A DNA stretch of 64,000 bases, taken from contig JAOPGA020001623.1 of NCBI GenBank assembly GCA_026419775.2, forward strand, positions 1 through 64,000, given 5' to 3'. Shown one piece after another: positions 23,946 to 36,940 of the stretch (positions are counted from its first letter, which is position 1; every line of letters starts with the position of its first letter). Source of the stretch: Acrasis kona (lineage: Eukaryota; Heterolobosea; Eutetramitea; Acrasida; Acrasidae). Below the pieces are notes generated by a model that made no database searches, was not told the origin of the DNA, and saw only the letters and a list, made by a program, of their open reading frames with translations. The translations under genes and the position numbers were made by a program.

Positions 23946-24295
23946 ATCAGGGTTTTAAAAAATTGTTCTTACCCTACCATCCTGATCTGATGATAATTTC
24001 CTAGATACCCATAACCTATACTGATAGTGATAAAAATATTTTTCGCGGAGCATAAACGCTCCGCTATCCCACTACCCCACTACCCCCTAAAACTAAATAT
24101 TAATAGAATATTAGTTGACTAAATTCAATTTTACTGAATACATAACATTTAGAATAATCGCAGTGTAAATAGCTTGAGCCAATGTGACCGTTTAGATAAA
24201 AAACGTACACAAGTGCGCTCCGTTACCAGCCTCTAAGAGTTTGACATCAAACACTATTATGTGGACCAAGAAAATGTGAGGATGCCTTATCAAGT
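23945..24295 (+). mobile_element. Family A element, copy 2 (5' fragment)
   Basis: Begins CAGGGTTTTAAAA and follows the same ~110 bp terminal sequence as copy 1 (TACCCTACCATCCTGATC, GGTATCTA, TATACTGATAG) in inverted orientation relative to it. At ~24220-24295 it encodes DIKHYYVDQENVRMPY, identical to the start of the copy 1 protein. It breaks off at ~24295. Confidence 0.8.
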
Positions 24296-25082
24296 AATTA
24301 CCTGCGCGGTGCTTTGATCATAAATGGGGCTGTTTGGCTACAGCAAAGAATGTTATTTTCGTTCAATAAAAGCAGTTACTCTACTCTAGAGAGGTTGACT
24401 TCAATCGTGAACGTTCCATAATTGAATGAAGATTCTACTGCTACCGCAAAGTGAAATGCAAGAGTTGAGAATGTGGCTGTAGTCGTGAAACTCTGCGTCT
24501 CCATCAAACCATTCCCTTGCGTATTCTTCTAGATGTGTTTTGTTATGCTGTCCGTCGCAACGTCGCCTGTTCAACTGCGTAAAGCCTTAGTTACAAAAGT
24601 TTGAGTGGGTGGAAATGATTATATGTTGACCATGTAAAGAGTAAACTCAACTCAAGGGAAGTCATAAGCAGCACTGACACTGAATAATAAACCTTATATT
24701 TGGCTTAAATGATGTATATAAATTAGTCTCACTCTGGGTCACTTAAATAAAGCTATCAATGATAATAATAAAATTGTTGGTTTGGCTCCCAACTCATAAA
24801 TAACTGTCTAGGTCAAAATTGTAGTTTTTATTTATCTACAAAAGTAAATTAACTTGTAAGTAAATTGGAAAATCCTATGATGCTGGCACTTATAGATTAT
24901 CCAAATCAATACGGGTACTGCTTTTTGGTATACCTCTATGGAGGCCCAATATATTCGAGATTTAATCTCGTTAAAAATAAAATATTATCCAATTCCCAAA
25001 TAAATTATGAATTTTCCTTTTTGAAAGTGCCACTATAAAAGCAAAACAATGATGACCAGATGCCAATGAACAAAGAAATATA
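24296..25082. other. Island sequence, no clear gene
   Basis: Around 24450-24600 a plus-strand frame with an early stop (CGCSRETLRLHQTIPLRILL) looks like a decayed transposase scrap. I see nothing else supportable. Confidence 0.35.
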
Positions 25083-25433
25083 ATGAAAGTTAGACCAACG
25101 CGCATTGTATACAAGCCAGCAACTCCATATGAGATAGTTCATGAACCTATCGCTACAGTGGATGACGCACCTGTCACAGAGAATAACGAAATGCCATCTA
25201 TACAAGAGCAACAGCCTACTCAAGAACAACAACCCAACACGCAGCCATATACCATGGAACATTACACAGAACTTGCGCGCAGAAAAAAACAATTAAAAGC
25301 TGAAGCAAGAAAGACAGTACCAATAAGTATTCCTTGGAGGCACTACACTACACCAGTCCAAATAGAATATGCAAAAGAACGCCTGAAAGAATTCTTAACC
25401 TCCCTTATACAAATCATGCACGATCGACTCTAG
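25083..25433 (+). CDS. Unknown ORF, Gln/Glu-rich then basic
   Basis: 116 codons, VKVRPTRIVYKP-like start, a run of acidic/Gln repeats (QEQQPTQEQQPN) and a helical basic end. It is followed within 60 bp by a second ORF in another frame (25488-25808) containing NVYWCDEDGFGRADRRFYY, which ends just before two AATAAA signals. The two may be exons or frameshifted halves of one element gene. No family recognised. Confidence 0.35.
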   Translation: MKVRPTRIVYKPATPYEIVHEPIATVDDAPVTENNEMPSIQEQQPTQEQQPNTQPYTMEHYTELARRKKQLKAEARKTVPISIPWRHYTTPVQIEYAKERLKEFLTSLIQIMHDRL

Positions 25434-25487
25434 CCTGGATTTTCTAAGCACAATGAGAATTGGAGTGTTGGACAGTGTCCATTCGTT

Positions 25488-25808
25488 TTGTTTGATTACC
25501 ACTTTAGTACTCAAGAGGGGGTTTCAAGGTATCATAATGTGTACTGGTGTGATGAAGATGGTTTTGGAAGAGCGGACAGGCGGTTCTACTACAAATTTCC
25601 AACAAATACAATGCCAAATCTTGGAGATGGAACTAAGTGGTACGATAGGGATCATGGAATTGGAAATGGAATGTTTGGTGGCAATGTACGCTCAAGATAC
25701 ACAGATGTTACATTTGCCATTCAAGAAAGATCTGGCAGGGTCTATTGTACTTTTGATCAAATTACCGAGTGTGAGGTACTTCCAGGAGTGTGGGCTTATT
25801 GTTCTTAA
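25488..25808 (+). pseudogene. Unknown ORF rich in aromatic residues and Gly
   Basis: 106 codons with FYYKFPTN, GIGNGMFGGNVRSRY and VYCTFDQ. Coding-like composition. Probably continues 25083-25433. Belongs to the transposon island; function unknown. Confidence 0.35.
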
Positions 25809-26048
25809 TAAATCTTATTAAAAAATAAATGTGTAAAACTTGTGCCATCTGATAACAGGTCTACCTTCACTCGGTAGAGGGGGGCATTACAGCGTTACCA
25901 GGACAACCCTTTTCACCCTTAACGACTTCTACCGCATCAGTTGCAACAGAGGTCAGGTGTTCTCAATCATCTCGCATAAAGCGCACAATCCGACGCTCAC
26001 AAGAATCACAACTACAGAATGACACAAATTAATTTATAATGATGAAAT

Positions 26049-26785
26049 TTGATGCTTGTTGTAATAAAATCTCCTAATCAAACAATTATGGTTTTTATAT
26101 TGAAGGAGCACCGCAAACAATCACCAGGTAAAAACCTTTACCGAAAGAACCGAAGGAGTAGACTAATACAAGATAATAGCAGAATTGTGAAATTACAAGT
26201 AGCCCCAAACATTGATCCACAAGATGTATATACATTTCAAAAAATGAGACAACAATGTCCATTTCACAAACGGTTACCAAGTGATGTGTTTCCATATGAG
26301 CAGAATGAGAAGTATAATGGTATATGTACCTGCAGATGTAATAAGTCAACGTCAAAATTTTACGGATGGATGCGCCTAAACAAGAACACTACAATCATTA
26401 CAGACAAAGTCACGAATGAAACAAGATTCGTTGCAAACAAAAGTGGGTGTATGGAATCTTTGCTCCAATATTTAAAGATACAGGACAATTTGCAACAAAA
26501 GCTAGCGGGTTTGATGGTAAGCATGGAGAATTTTGTGTTTCATCTTATAAAGTTGCGGCCTGTTTGAATGATTGTGATGGGATTGTTGAGATGGTATGGA
26601 GGGGTCAGGAGGATGTACACTTTACTATGCCAACAATATTTGGAAGCAAGAGAAAATTTGCACGTGTGGGATCAGCTATACAAATCAGTCGAGCATTAGT
26701 GAACGCTATCGCAAAGGTACTAAAGTTAAAAAGAGGAAGATGTTTTGTAAAAGACCACAGAAGAATTTTGAAGAAATGTAAATGA
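26049..26785 (+). pseudogene. Unknown Cys-containing ORF, frameshifted
   Basis: The first frame has a cysteine cluster (QQCPFHKRLP, GICTCRCNKS). Near 26445 sense passes to another frame: YGIFAPIFKDTGQFATKA, DGIVEMVWRGQEDVHF, then a basic C-terminus. AATAAA follows the stop. It lies 110 bp upstream of the OTU-transposase ORF, so it is probably an accessory gene of the same element. Confidence 0.4.
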
Positions 26786-26897
26786 TGTTTTGTAAATAAA
26801 TAATTGTAAACAATGTTTGACATTCTCTGGAAGTTCATCCTATGGAATATTTTGAAGTTGTGTTCGAGTTTTTTGGACTTGAACACAACAAAAATAA

Positions 26898-29800
26898 ATG
26901 GACCACAACAGTATTCGCCAGCAACTACAAGAGATAAGAAATAAGAACAATGACTACCGACCAAATTTTCCCTACTTCCTCAACAACATACATTGCGTTT
27001 CAGGACAAGGTGTAATGCAGCAAGTCAACAAATTACATGGGCCAAATAACTACAAACTAGCATTATCTAGGCCAATAACACCATTTAACAGTACAAATTT
27101 AAAACATTCGAGTTCTGTTAATTCAAATTCTCATCAACCTCTAACTCAGCATACATGCCACCATCAAACAAACTACAACTCTTCAAATAGATGCAGTTTT
27201 GAATTTGTCGATGAAACACATAAACATTCGACAACAGTTACAACTACACCTATACAAACAAATCAAACCCCTACGTCTATTCACAATCCTACAGCAACTC
27301 CAATCAATCAAATATTGTCACCAATTCAAACTCCATCAACATCACCAATTCCGCCAACACAACCAATCCAAACTCCTATACCTACATCAAATATTTCGCA
27401 GGATGATTTCCCCTCCCCAACATCTCCATCGACATTGCCTGATGATATTTTTATAGACATCCCTCATTTATCACTTTACAATCCACCAACATCAAATCAT
27501 GTATCTGAATCTCCATCTTCTTTAGATGTTATAATTGATATACCAACTGACAGCTTATCAATTCCTCCTAGTATCAATCAAACAAATGTTACTCAAACAC
27601 TCTCGAGAAAAAAGTTTCCAGATTTTTCACCTGTCACTAGTTTAACTATTCTCAAGCCATCATACATAGAGAATTTCAAATCTGGCATGGAATTTTATAT
27701 TAAGTCAAGAGAGGATAAAAATATACATTTCGATAATAAAAACCTGCATCTGGAGAAGTCTCGAGTAAATATAAAGGAGTCACTTTGCCTTGAATCAGAG
27801 ACCCACAACTCCTTTATCATTCTTATTGCACCTGTAGAAGGTTTAAGGAGACCCGTTACGGGTATAGAGTTTCTTGGAAGAAAAGCTCGTATTACTAGAT
27901 TACTTGCAATAATTAGTGTACTGATTGGGCTATTATCAAATTGTGGTCAAAACTTGTTTAGTTTGATGGTTTTACTTTTTGATGAAAATCATGACTTATT
28001 TTCTCTTGTATTAAATTATTATGTGCGTATTCGACAGGCAAACATGCAACGTGTTAGATCATTCATGAAAACCATGAAGCATACACTTGCACCCTCTATT
28101 GATTACGTACTATATATCAAAGATCTACTAATGATCTCAGATGATGCATATTTCATGTTAACAAGTTGGCTTAATCTTCTTGGTTGGCTACCAAGTAAAA
28201 CCTCTCTTGTAGAGCATCGTCAGGTAATAAATGATAAGTGCAGGACAATATTTAATATGGTTACTGTTGATGACATTGGATCTTTTATAAATCCACTTAC
28301 AGTAGTACAGTATCTTACTAAAATTGCATTTCCCAATAATTCATTGCCTAATAAAATATGGGTGAAAACTTCTATTGATGGTGCATCAAAGAACTTTGTC
28401 CAAGCTTCAATCGCAATTGTAAATAGTACTGTAATAGGCTGTCAAAGTCGTTTAGGCCATATTACATTTGGATTGCACAAGGGAAAGGAAGCAATAGATG
28501 ATGTATGTAAATATTTTGGAGATGCTATCAAACTTTTAAAAGATCTAGACCCAACCAAGTATGAGTTATTTGTGGTTGACGACTTATCAATGTTAAAGAA
28601 AAGATCAGATCTAAACGGTACCAACGGTGATTTGTTTTGTCCATTTTGTTGTTGTGAGAAATTACAACGAAGGCTATTTGAATACAAGCATACGCCAAGA
28701 GTTCTCACAGACAAATGGGGCCTCAAAGCTATTTTTATGATCTGTGTGCTACACTGTAAGATGAGAGTAGTTGGTAATATGATATCATTAGTTGTTGGCT
28801 CCACAAAAGAGGCAATCCACCTGATCATTGAGGAGAGAATAAAGCAATTGAAAGGATGTTCTCAATTTAGTTGGAGGGTAGAAGAAAAACAAGAAGATGA
28901 TGATAATCCAGATCAGAAGCAGATCAAAAGTCCTTACATCAATGGGGATCAAGCACTGAAGATCCTAGTAAACTTCAATAAAATATTTAAGGGCATTATA
29001 GATGAAATGGAGCATTTTATATTTTCATTGCTCCGAATCGGTATGTGTGTGGAAGTAGTGAAACACTTAAAGCACTCCCTCCTTTGGATTTCTATGATAA
29101 ACTGCTTTTGGTATTTGGAAGAGTGTTGTCACTGAGATATCAATCTTCTAGTTTTGCGTATTATATTCACATTGTAATAGCCCACTCTAGTACCTTGATT
29201 AAAACGTATGGTTCATTGGCAAGATTCGCAAATGAGGCTGCTGAGTCTCTACATCAACTTGTAGGATCACAGTTTGAGAGCTCGACTTGTAATAATGGAG
29301 GGAGATCTAAAGACCCTGTAAAAAAGAGTAGCATTAATCAAGTTATTCTAATTGGATTACGTAGAATTTATTTGTTCTTTAATAATCCATCATGGGAGTG
29401 GGTTTCACAGGATCAATCATCAACAAGGAAGGAGAAAAAGCAGCAGAAACAAATTGAGCAACTAAAGAAGTGGATCAAAAAAGTCGAGGGGAAAGTGAAT
29501 CTTCTTTGCGGTAATGATTGGAAGAAACAATTAGAAGAGATGAATTTACAAGTTAGAGGCTCTTCCCCAGATGACAAAGTAACAGTTGCCAAGCTTCTAA
29601 GTACTCTAAGCGAAGAAAAAGAACATTCACTAACACATTCATATTCTAATCCCAATGGTTCTGAAACCCCACCATCAGAAGTCAATCTAACAGACATTAA
29701 TGTACCAAATGTTAATGAACTAAATTTAATTAGTACCTCTAATGGAAAGGCCAACAAGTCTAAAAACAGTACCAAAAAAAGAAAACATGATCAAGAGAAC

Positions 29801-30370
29801 AAAGAAAAATCTAACAAGCGACGACGCAATGCTTCCACGACTAATCATTACAAACAATTACAAGAAGTTGAAGATCAGGAAGTGGTCAAAGCATTAGAAG
29901 AGTTAGGATTTTCTCGTATAATTGATAACCCAGGAAAAGGCAACTGTCAAATTTATGCTATATTAAACGGGTTGCCAAACCAGACAAAGCACTCTGCACA
30001 TACATTGAGAGAAAAAGCCTTAGAGTACATTAAAGAAAATCTCGACAAGATCCATTTTGTAGAGTATGGTACTGGTCATGAAACAAATACGTTGGAACAT
30101 TACATTAAATGTAATAACCCTTATGTTAGGCCGAATGAAAAGTGGAGGTCTTCAGAGGAGTATATTGAAAACATGGGGAAAGATGGATTTTACATGGATG
30201 ATGTAACATTATCGGCATTTTCTAATATATTGAACATTACCATTAATACACACTTGTGGTGTATAGGTGCTTTATCTAGAAATACATACAGACCAATTGT
30301 ACAACAAGGTGATACTGTGGAGGTGAACCTTTTGCTTCGTGGGCTTCATTACCTGACGGTCAAAAAATAA
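26898..30370 (+). pseudogene. Transposase-like protein with C-terminal OTU cysteine protease domain
   Basis: The first frame runs 26898-29135 (745 codons) and has a Pro/Thr/Gln-rich N-terminal third. It then has a DDE-like core candidate (KIWVKTSIDGASKN; ELFVVDDLSML; FCPFCCCEK). Near 29005 sense passes to another frame reading FYIFIAPNRYVCGSSETLKA, then IHIVIAHSSTLIKTYGSLA and ANEAAESLHQ, the KDZ/Plavaka/CACTA-like tail. A basic linker (KKRKHDQENKEKSNKRRR) leads to an OTU fold: DNPGKGNCQIYAIL with the catalytic Asp/Cys, a DDVTLSAFSNIL segment, and LLRGLHYLTV with the His. One frameshift, or a programmed one, separates the halves. Confidence 0.6.
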
Positions 30371-30544
30371 ATGATTCTTTTATTATTCACCTTCCAAATG
30401 GGTTTTTTAGAACAATCACCGCAATCTCCCCTTCAAAATAAAATTTGATTGACAATATATTTGGTATAGAGCCAAAACGTGCAGAAAATCATAGTTCTGT
30501 ATTGATTTGGCTGCTTATGAACCTCTTTGACACATCCAAGCCAA

Positions 30545-30913
30545 TTACATCCTTTTGTGTGACCACGTCCATAATTGCTTGAACTTTACAATTTGTTCTA
30601 TGTTATTATTAGTCCATCTATGGCTCAATCTGTCCCACAATATGAAGTTGTCAATCTTATAAGTATTACCTATCCTTCTTTCGCATCTTGGATTCAAAAA
30701 TAAGATTGATGCAAGTTTGTTGATTTGTCTGAAGGACTTTTTTAACATCCTTTGAAGTNNACTATCATCGACATTCTCTACCCTCAGTTCAAAAAAGAAC
30801 TCTTGATTAAGCTTCCTATTGCTGCACACTATTCTTGTGTTATAAAAGTTCATTTTATCATGCCGGCGGATAGGAAGAGAAATTAATGTGGCGACAGTAA
30901 ACCTCAAGTCCAT
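30545..30913 (-). pseudogene. Unknown ORF with ambiguous bases
   Basis: About 120 codons, convergent with the OTU-transposase. It has CSNRKLNQEFFFELR and FILWDRLSHRWTNNN, interrupted by two N bases at 30759-30760. It could be a second gene of the OTU element; no family recognised. Confidence 0.3.
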
Positions 30914-31336
30914 AACTGTCTTAGAAAGTTCATTAATCTTGTCCCGAAGTTTGGCAATTTCTGTTATTATATAAAGATTAATTTAATTATATTTCTTTTT
31001 TTTATAAAATAAAAATTGGCATAAAAGTTTATTAGTAGTTTTATAACCTTTGACAATAATTATTAATAAATTACCTTATTAAATTATTTATAAATATAAT
31101 GTAAATTTTTTATTTATAAAATTTTAAAAATGATGTAATAATTTTAATATTTTATGTTAATAATTTTAATATTTTATGTTAATAATATTAAAAGTACTTA
31201 GAGATTATATTGAACTTATTTGGAAAAAATGAGCATTTTAAATTTATATCTTGAAAGCAATTCAAGAACATATTTATAAAAAAACAATTTAATTTTGATT
31301 TAAAATATCAAATTTTACATTAAGAGAACATCAATA
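30914..31336. repeat. AT-rich spacer with dispersed repeat motif X
   Basis: 31024-31075 (AAAGTTTATTAGTAGTTTTATAACC...ATTATTAATAAATTACC) matches 39958-40010. The rest is nearly all A/T and holds no gene. Confidence 0.6.
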
Positions 31337-31340
31337 CCAG

Positions 31341-31403
31341 GGACAAAGTTGTGAGTTTAAAGGACAAAGTTGCGAGTTTAAAGGACAAAGTTGCGATTCT
31401 AAA
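31341..31403 (+). repeat. Three 21-bp tandem repeats encoding heptads
   Basis: ggacaaagttgtgagttta-type units start at 31341, 31362 and 31383. In the frame that stays open to ~31470 they encode DKVVSLK, DKVASLK and DKVAILK, then a longer coiled coil (VTALEKQQAILAL). This is a short coiled-coil ORF grown by repeat expansion, with no start codon I can fix. The sequence up to 31830 carries further coding-like scraps. Confidence 0.5.
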
Positions 31404-31645
31404 GTGTAGAGTGACAGCGTTGGAGAAGCAGCAAGCAATACTAGCACTATATGTTAGAGCTGAAGTGTTTACGTAGCATGCTATTGTAACAACAAACTCT
31501 ATCTGATAACAATGCTAGTGAGAAAAGAGTGCCGCTTTTTAAAGAAACTACAACAGCAAGAGTACTTAGAGAGCATAATTGAACTATACTGTGCATTTGG
31601 TAACCAGGAGGCGGTTGAGTACCTGAGAATTGCTACAAGGCAATT

Positions 31646-31831
31646 ATGACAGGATGTAGCCTAACAAGTCAATATAACCTCTTCAAGAAGCTGTCAAATA
31701 CTTTATCTTTCATAGAATTTGAAACAACATCAATGTTAAACCGCGCTGCTAAACAATTTCTAAAGTTTGGCTACCCATTTCCAGCGACTAACAACATCCC
31801 AAAGGAGTTTGTTGTAATATATTATATTTAG
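31646..31831 (+). pseudogene. Unknown short ORF beside the Ty3-like element
   Basis: 61 codons (YNLFKKLSNTLSFIEFE, LNRAAKQFLKFGYPFPA). Coding-like but with no partner. Probably a fragment of whatever the Ty3-like element landed next to. Confidence 0.25.
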
Positions 31832-31913
31832 AATCAACCATGAAGAGTCCAAAAGAGATACATTAATAAGGAAGTCAGTAATAACAATTGTAGATGATAG
31901 ACGACTGATGGAC

Positions 31914-32045
31914 GAGTCAGTTATGAGCTCTTGGATTAGTATAAAAAGGATACTATAATGTTAAGAATAAATATCTTAAAATTGATCGTGTAACCACGTG
32001 TTAGTTTTACTAGTGTCTATACGATTATTCTTTATTTCATTTTTT
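31914..32045 (+). repeat. Left terminal repeat of the Ty3-like fossil
   Basis: Starts GAGTCAGTTATGAGCTC, contains TATAAAAAGGATAC (promoter-like) and ends near TTCTTTATTTCATTTT. It pairs with 37300-37427 in reverse complement with few differences. Confidence 0.85.
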
Positions 32046-35000
32046 ACACGAATCATACACATTAAAGTATCCCAAATATACTATGCCGCCGCCACCAGGA
32101 ACACCAATAGGAATTCCATCACCGACAATTTTATTCAGTTGAGAGAATAAAGAAGAAGAAGAATCAGGGTCTGACTTCGACGCCTTTTTAACAAAGAAGT
32201 TGGACAAATCCTTGTCATTTCCGTGGGACAAGATTTGCATTAACGCCGATAGAGATGTTCAACCACATTGGGTAGGAGTCATGAACAAGTATCGTAACGT
32301 TGGTCCTGACGCATCATTCCATTTAACAGAAGGAGCCATAAGAGATTTCTTTATAAGAGAAAAATACGATCAAATAGACGCCCAGTCTGCAGCACAAAAC
32401 ATTGTTCGAATTCTCACACTAAGAAAACAGTTCGTCGAGAAGCAAGCCGCAGCTCAAGAGAAGAAAGAGAAAGAGCAGCAACAACAAAATAGGCGCATCC
32501 ACAATTATGATGACAAGCCTCAAGTGAGATTAGGTAGCCTTGTACCTGATTTATATTTCTTTGAGTTGTATCTGATCAACCACAACGTGCTACAAAAGGA
32601 CATTTTGCAGCTATTAATTAGCACAATGCGTTGATAGAGAAAGAGGAGTTATCATTAGCAACCGCATCAACAATCCAGTCCTCTCCAACAAATCATGGAA
32701 CAAATCCAAGTTAGAGATTCTAATGTCCTTGGATCCATCAAAGACCATGGAATATTACAAACGTGAGCTAAGACTGATCAAGCCATTGAAAGGAGAAGTC
32801 ACGTTCAAGTATCACAGAAGGTTCTTCGCCTACGTATCCATCCTCAACATCGAAGCGTACAAAGCCGGAGAGATCTTCGAACTGTCACTGCCAGGTCATA
32901 TCAAGCAGCAGTTGAAGCTAGAGACAGCACCACGTGGAGGTAACAAACCCACAAGAATGACCATCACTGAGATGATGAACTTCCTAGCGTACTACATGAG
33001 TCCAATCGAAGAGACCACATACGTGAAGAGCGAGTACAACGCTAGAGAAGAGAAGAGCAAGATCGGGAAGGACTACAGGAATGAACGCTTAGGAAAACAG
33101 GTTCATCAATTGAAGAATAAGTTCTTGAGAAGTCAATTGAAGAACAAAGAGTACAGCGCGAGACACAAGCCCGAGAACAAGAGTACCGAGAGTAGCAAGG
33201 GTAAGAGCAAAGCCGATTTGCATTGTTGGAAATGCAACGAGAAGGGTGACCACTTACAACCACGTTGTCCCAAGAGTGGTCCAGGTATTTTCAAATACGC
33301 ATTTGCACCACCAGAGATTAAGGAGAAATACCTTAACAAGAGCAAGGAAGGTAAAGAGACCAAGAAATTTAAGAAACCGTTCAAGGTCAACAATATCGGT
33401 CTAGCACAGATAGAAAAGGGAGACGTGATTATTCCTCAAACCGAAGATGGTTACGGTTCTCCAGTAGTCTATGGTGATGACGATAGTGATGACAATAATG
33501 ATTATTATAATGACGATTCTAATAAATCCGACGATGACGGTATTGAGTACGAAAGTCTTCAGTATGCTTCCACTAAAGTGAACGGAATATCCGCGAAAGC
33601 CCTAGTAGACAAAGGAGCTCAATTAAGTGTTATAAGTGACGAGTTATTGTCAAGAATTATCAAGAACAAAGAACTTAAAGTTCATATAAATAAAAACGCA
33701 AACATTTTGATTAGGTTCCCAGATAGGAGAAATGTAAGATGTAGAACAGCCCATATGCAAGTAGAGTACAAAGATGTAAAGATCAAACATACATTCGTTG
33801 TTTTGCCAGGATGTGATGAAGAAGTAATTTTCGGAAGAGCAATATGTAGAATATTCAGGATCAAGGATATTTATGATTCTTTACCAGACATCAGTAATGA
33901 GACCGTAGAGAAGTTTTTGAAGAAGTATCAAACAACACCTGTCGACGAGATTATACAAAGAGATCATGAAGAAGAGAGCAAAGGTGTCAAGTACCATCCA
34001 GATGCTGAAAAATATATGAAGCATATAGCAGAATATTTAGAAGCGAACACAGCCACAATAGATAAGCACAGTACTATTGGTACAATAGCGATCAAGTTTG
34101 TTGATGAAGAGTCTAGACGAAAAGGATCATGGTCAAGATCTTATCATCCATTAGAAGCCGAGTTGAGATTCCATGAAATGGTAAAGGAATGGGTTAGAGA
34201 CAAGATCGTGGAAGAGATGGTGGATCTAGATTCGCACCGCACAGAAGAAGAAATGGATATGGGATTATTCAACACAAATTGGTTCCTTATCATGAAGGGC
34301 AAGCCCAGATTCGTTTTCAACTTCATACCTATCAACAAATTGATTGAAAGCGACACAAATGATGTGCCAGGTATTGATGAAGTCTTCAAGAAAGTAGGAT
34401 CCTCAGGTTCACATATCTTTTCCAAGATCAATTTAAAATCTGCATACCATCAGATCTGTTTACGTTCCCAAGATAAATCTATTACAGGTTTTACATGTTT
34501 AGGTAAGAGATATCGATTTATAACAGCTCCATTAGGTTTAAAACATATACCATCCATATTTCAACGCATGATAAAAGCGTTATTGCAAGCTAACAATTTA
34601 ACAGATTATTTGTGCAATCACATGGATGATATTATAGTTTACAGCAAGACGTTAGAAGAACACGTTGTACATGTCCAGAATGTCCTTAAAGCCTTAACAG
34701 CAGTCAATTTGACCATTCAGCCAGCCAAGTGCAATTTCTTTGCAACTAAAGTCCCTTTACTAGGTTTTTGGATCGAACAAGCCGGTATAGGACCAAACAT
34801 GGACAAGGTTTGCAACATGCTTCAAAGGAAGGAACAAACATCTACAAGGAAACATATCCAGACTCTGGTCGGTTTTGTGAATTTCTTCCGTAGGTTCATC
34901 CCACATGCTAGTGACCTCCTACATCCGATAATGAGTATGAAGCAAAAGACTTTCAAATGGGAAGAACACCCAGAATTAGAGCAAGCATATCAGAATGTAT

Positions 35001-36688
35001 GCAAAGCGTTAATAGACAACGTTCCGTTCCTACATTATCCAGCACCAGGTGTCACATTGGAATTAGAAACAGATGCAAGCGAGACAGGTATCGGAGGAGC
35101 TTTGTATCAAAGGATAAATGGAGAGAAACGCTACTTAGGATTCCATTCGAGGGTACTAAACAAGTCAGAGAAACTTTATACCATCCCGAAGAAAGAGTTG
35201 TTATCCATAGTAGTCCACATGAACCATTATCGCCACCATTTATTAGGACGACATTTCAAGTTATATACGGATAGCAGAGCGTTAACAGATATCATGAAAA
35301 TATTGGAAGGACCAAATTCGAAGAACACTATATTAGCAGCTTGGATTGCCACTATTTCAGAGTTTAGTTTTGAAGTGCACCACATCAAAGGAGAAGACAA
35401 TGTATTGCCAGATTTACTGTCAAGATTGAACAAACTGTCTTATGAAGTTGTATCAAGCGATAAAGAAGAAAAAATCATAGAAGAAGCCCATCAAGCTCAT
35501 TGGGGAGTGAATGGAATGGTTAACTTCATTAGACTTACACATCCATCTGTTTGTATCAAGCATTTATGTCAAAAAGTGTGTTATCTGCCAGCAAGTGAAC
35601 AATCAGAGAATAGGTTACGCGCCATTACAAGAGCCACAGTTTTGCATGCCAGGTGAACATATCCACATTGACCTAATGCATATTGGAGGAAGTTTGAAAG
35701 GATATTCTAATTTATTAGTCATGGTCGACAAGTTTTCAAGATTTGTATGGTTAACACCATTATTAGGTAAGACAAAGGAAGAGGTTTCAAGTGCAATCAT
35801 GCAAGTGTTTATGACATTCGGTTTCCCTGCTACAATCAAGTCAGACAATGGAAACGAATTTATCAATTCAGCAGTTAAAGAAGTGTGCGAGTTAGCCGGT
35901 ACAAAACACAACAGAGTAATCGCATACAACCACCATGCCAACGGATTGGTAGAAGCTCAGAACAAAACCATCAGTACATTGTTAAAGAAACTTCAGCTGA
36001 CGTATCAGGAGAAGAATTACATTGATCATTGGGAAGATCTAGTACCTATGTGTCAATTCGCAATGAACAGCCGAGTACATTCCGAAATGTTAGCAACGCC
36101 ATTCTCACTCATGTTTGGACGTGGTCCATTTAACCTAGCATCACCAGAGAAAGATGACGAGAAAGCTATGCAAGCAGATTGTGAGAAAATGGAGAAGTTT
36201 TGGGAAGTCCACAAAGAAAATGTGCCAGCATTGATTTACAGAATGAGAGTACAGAATTTCGAAAAAGATGTTTACCACAAGAAGCTAGATACATACGAGC
36301 CAGGTGATACGGAGAATACCTTATTCGAAGTGAGTATGAAAAAGGACTTAAAGTGCCAACGAATTTCTTAAAGAGATCGAAACTTGGAGAGAACCAGAAA
36401 CTGTTAAATAGATCAGTTTANGCTGATTACGTTGTCAATGAAGAAAAGGAAAAGGATGAGACAGGAACAGACAATTTAAGAGATGAATCTTACATACCTA
36501 GCAATGTTTCAGACAGAGTTGCCAATGAAATTGTTGCAACTTCTTCCGCCGGGGGTAGGGTTCAGCGTGATAGAAAAAGAAAAATAATAACCGAAGCCGA
36601 ATGGGGAAGTACATCTAGGAAAAGAACTAAGAAGTAAGTGAACATAGTGAACATGTTACTGTTGTTTTAAAAGAATTGTATATTAAGC

Positions 36689-36940
36689 TCCGTAGCAGCT
36701 TTTTGACATAGTGTATTAGGCTCTGTAGTAGCTCTAGTATTATATACATGCCCGTAGTGCTGTACAAGCTCCGTAGTAGCTTTGATATTGTATACAGTCT
36801 CCGTAGTAGCTGTATAAGCTCCGTAGTAGCTTTGATATTATATACAGTCTCCGTAGTAGCTGTATTAAGCTCCGTAGTATCTTAACCATTGTATACATGC
36901 CCGTAGTGCTGTATAAGCTCCGCAGTAGCTTTCACGTTGG
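36689..36940. repeat. Tandem array of ~50 bp units (CTCCGTAGTAGCT)
   Basis: Alternating sub-units 'gctccgtagtagctttgatattgta' and 'ctccgtagtagctgtat' or 'gcccgtagtgctgta', at least eight in a row, in the 3' non-coding part of the Ty3-like fossil. Confidence 0.85.
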
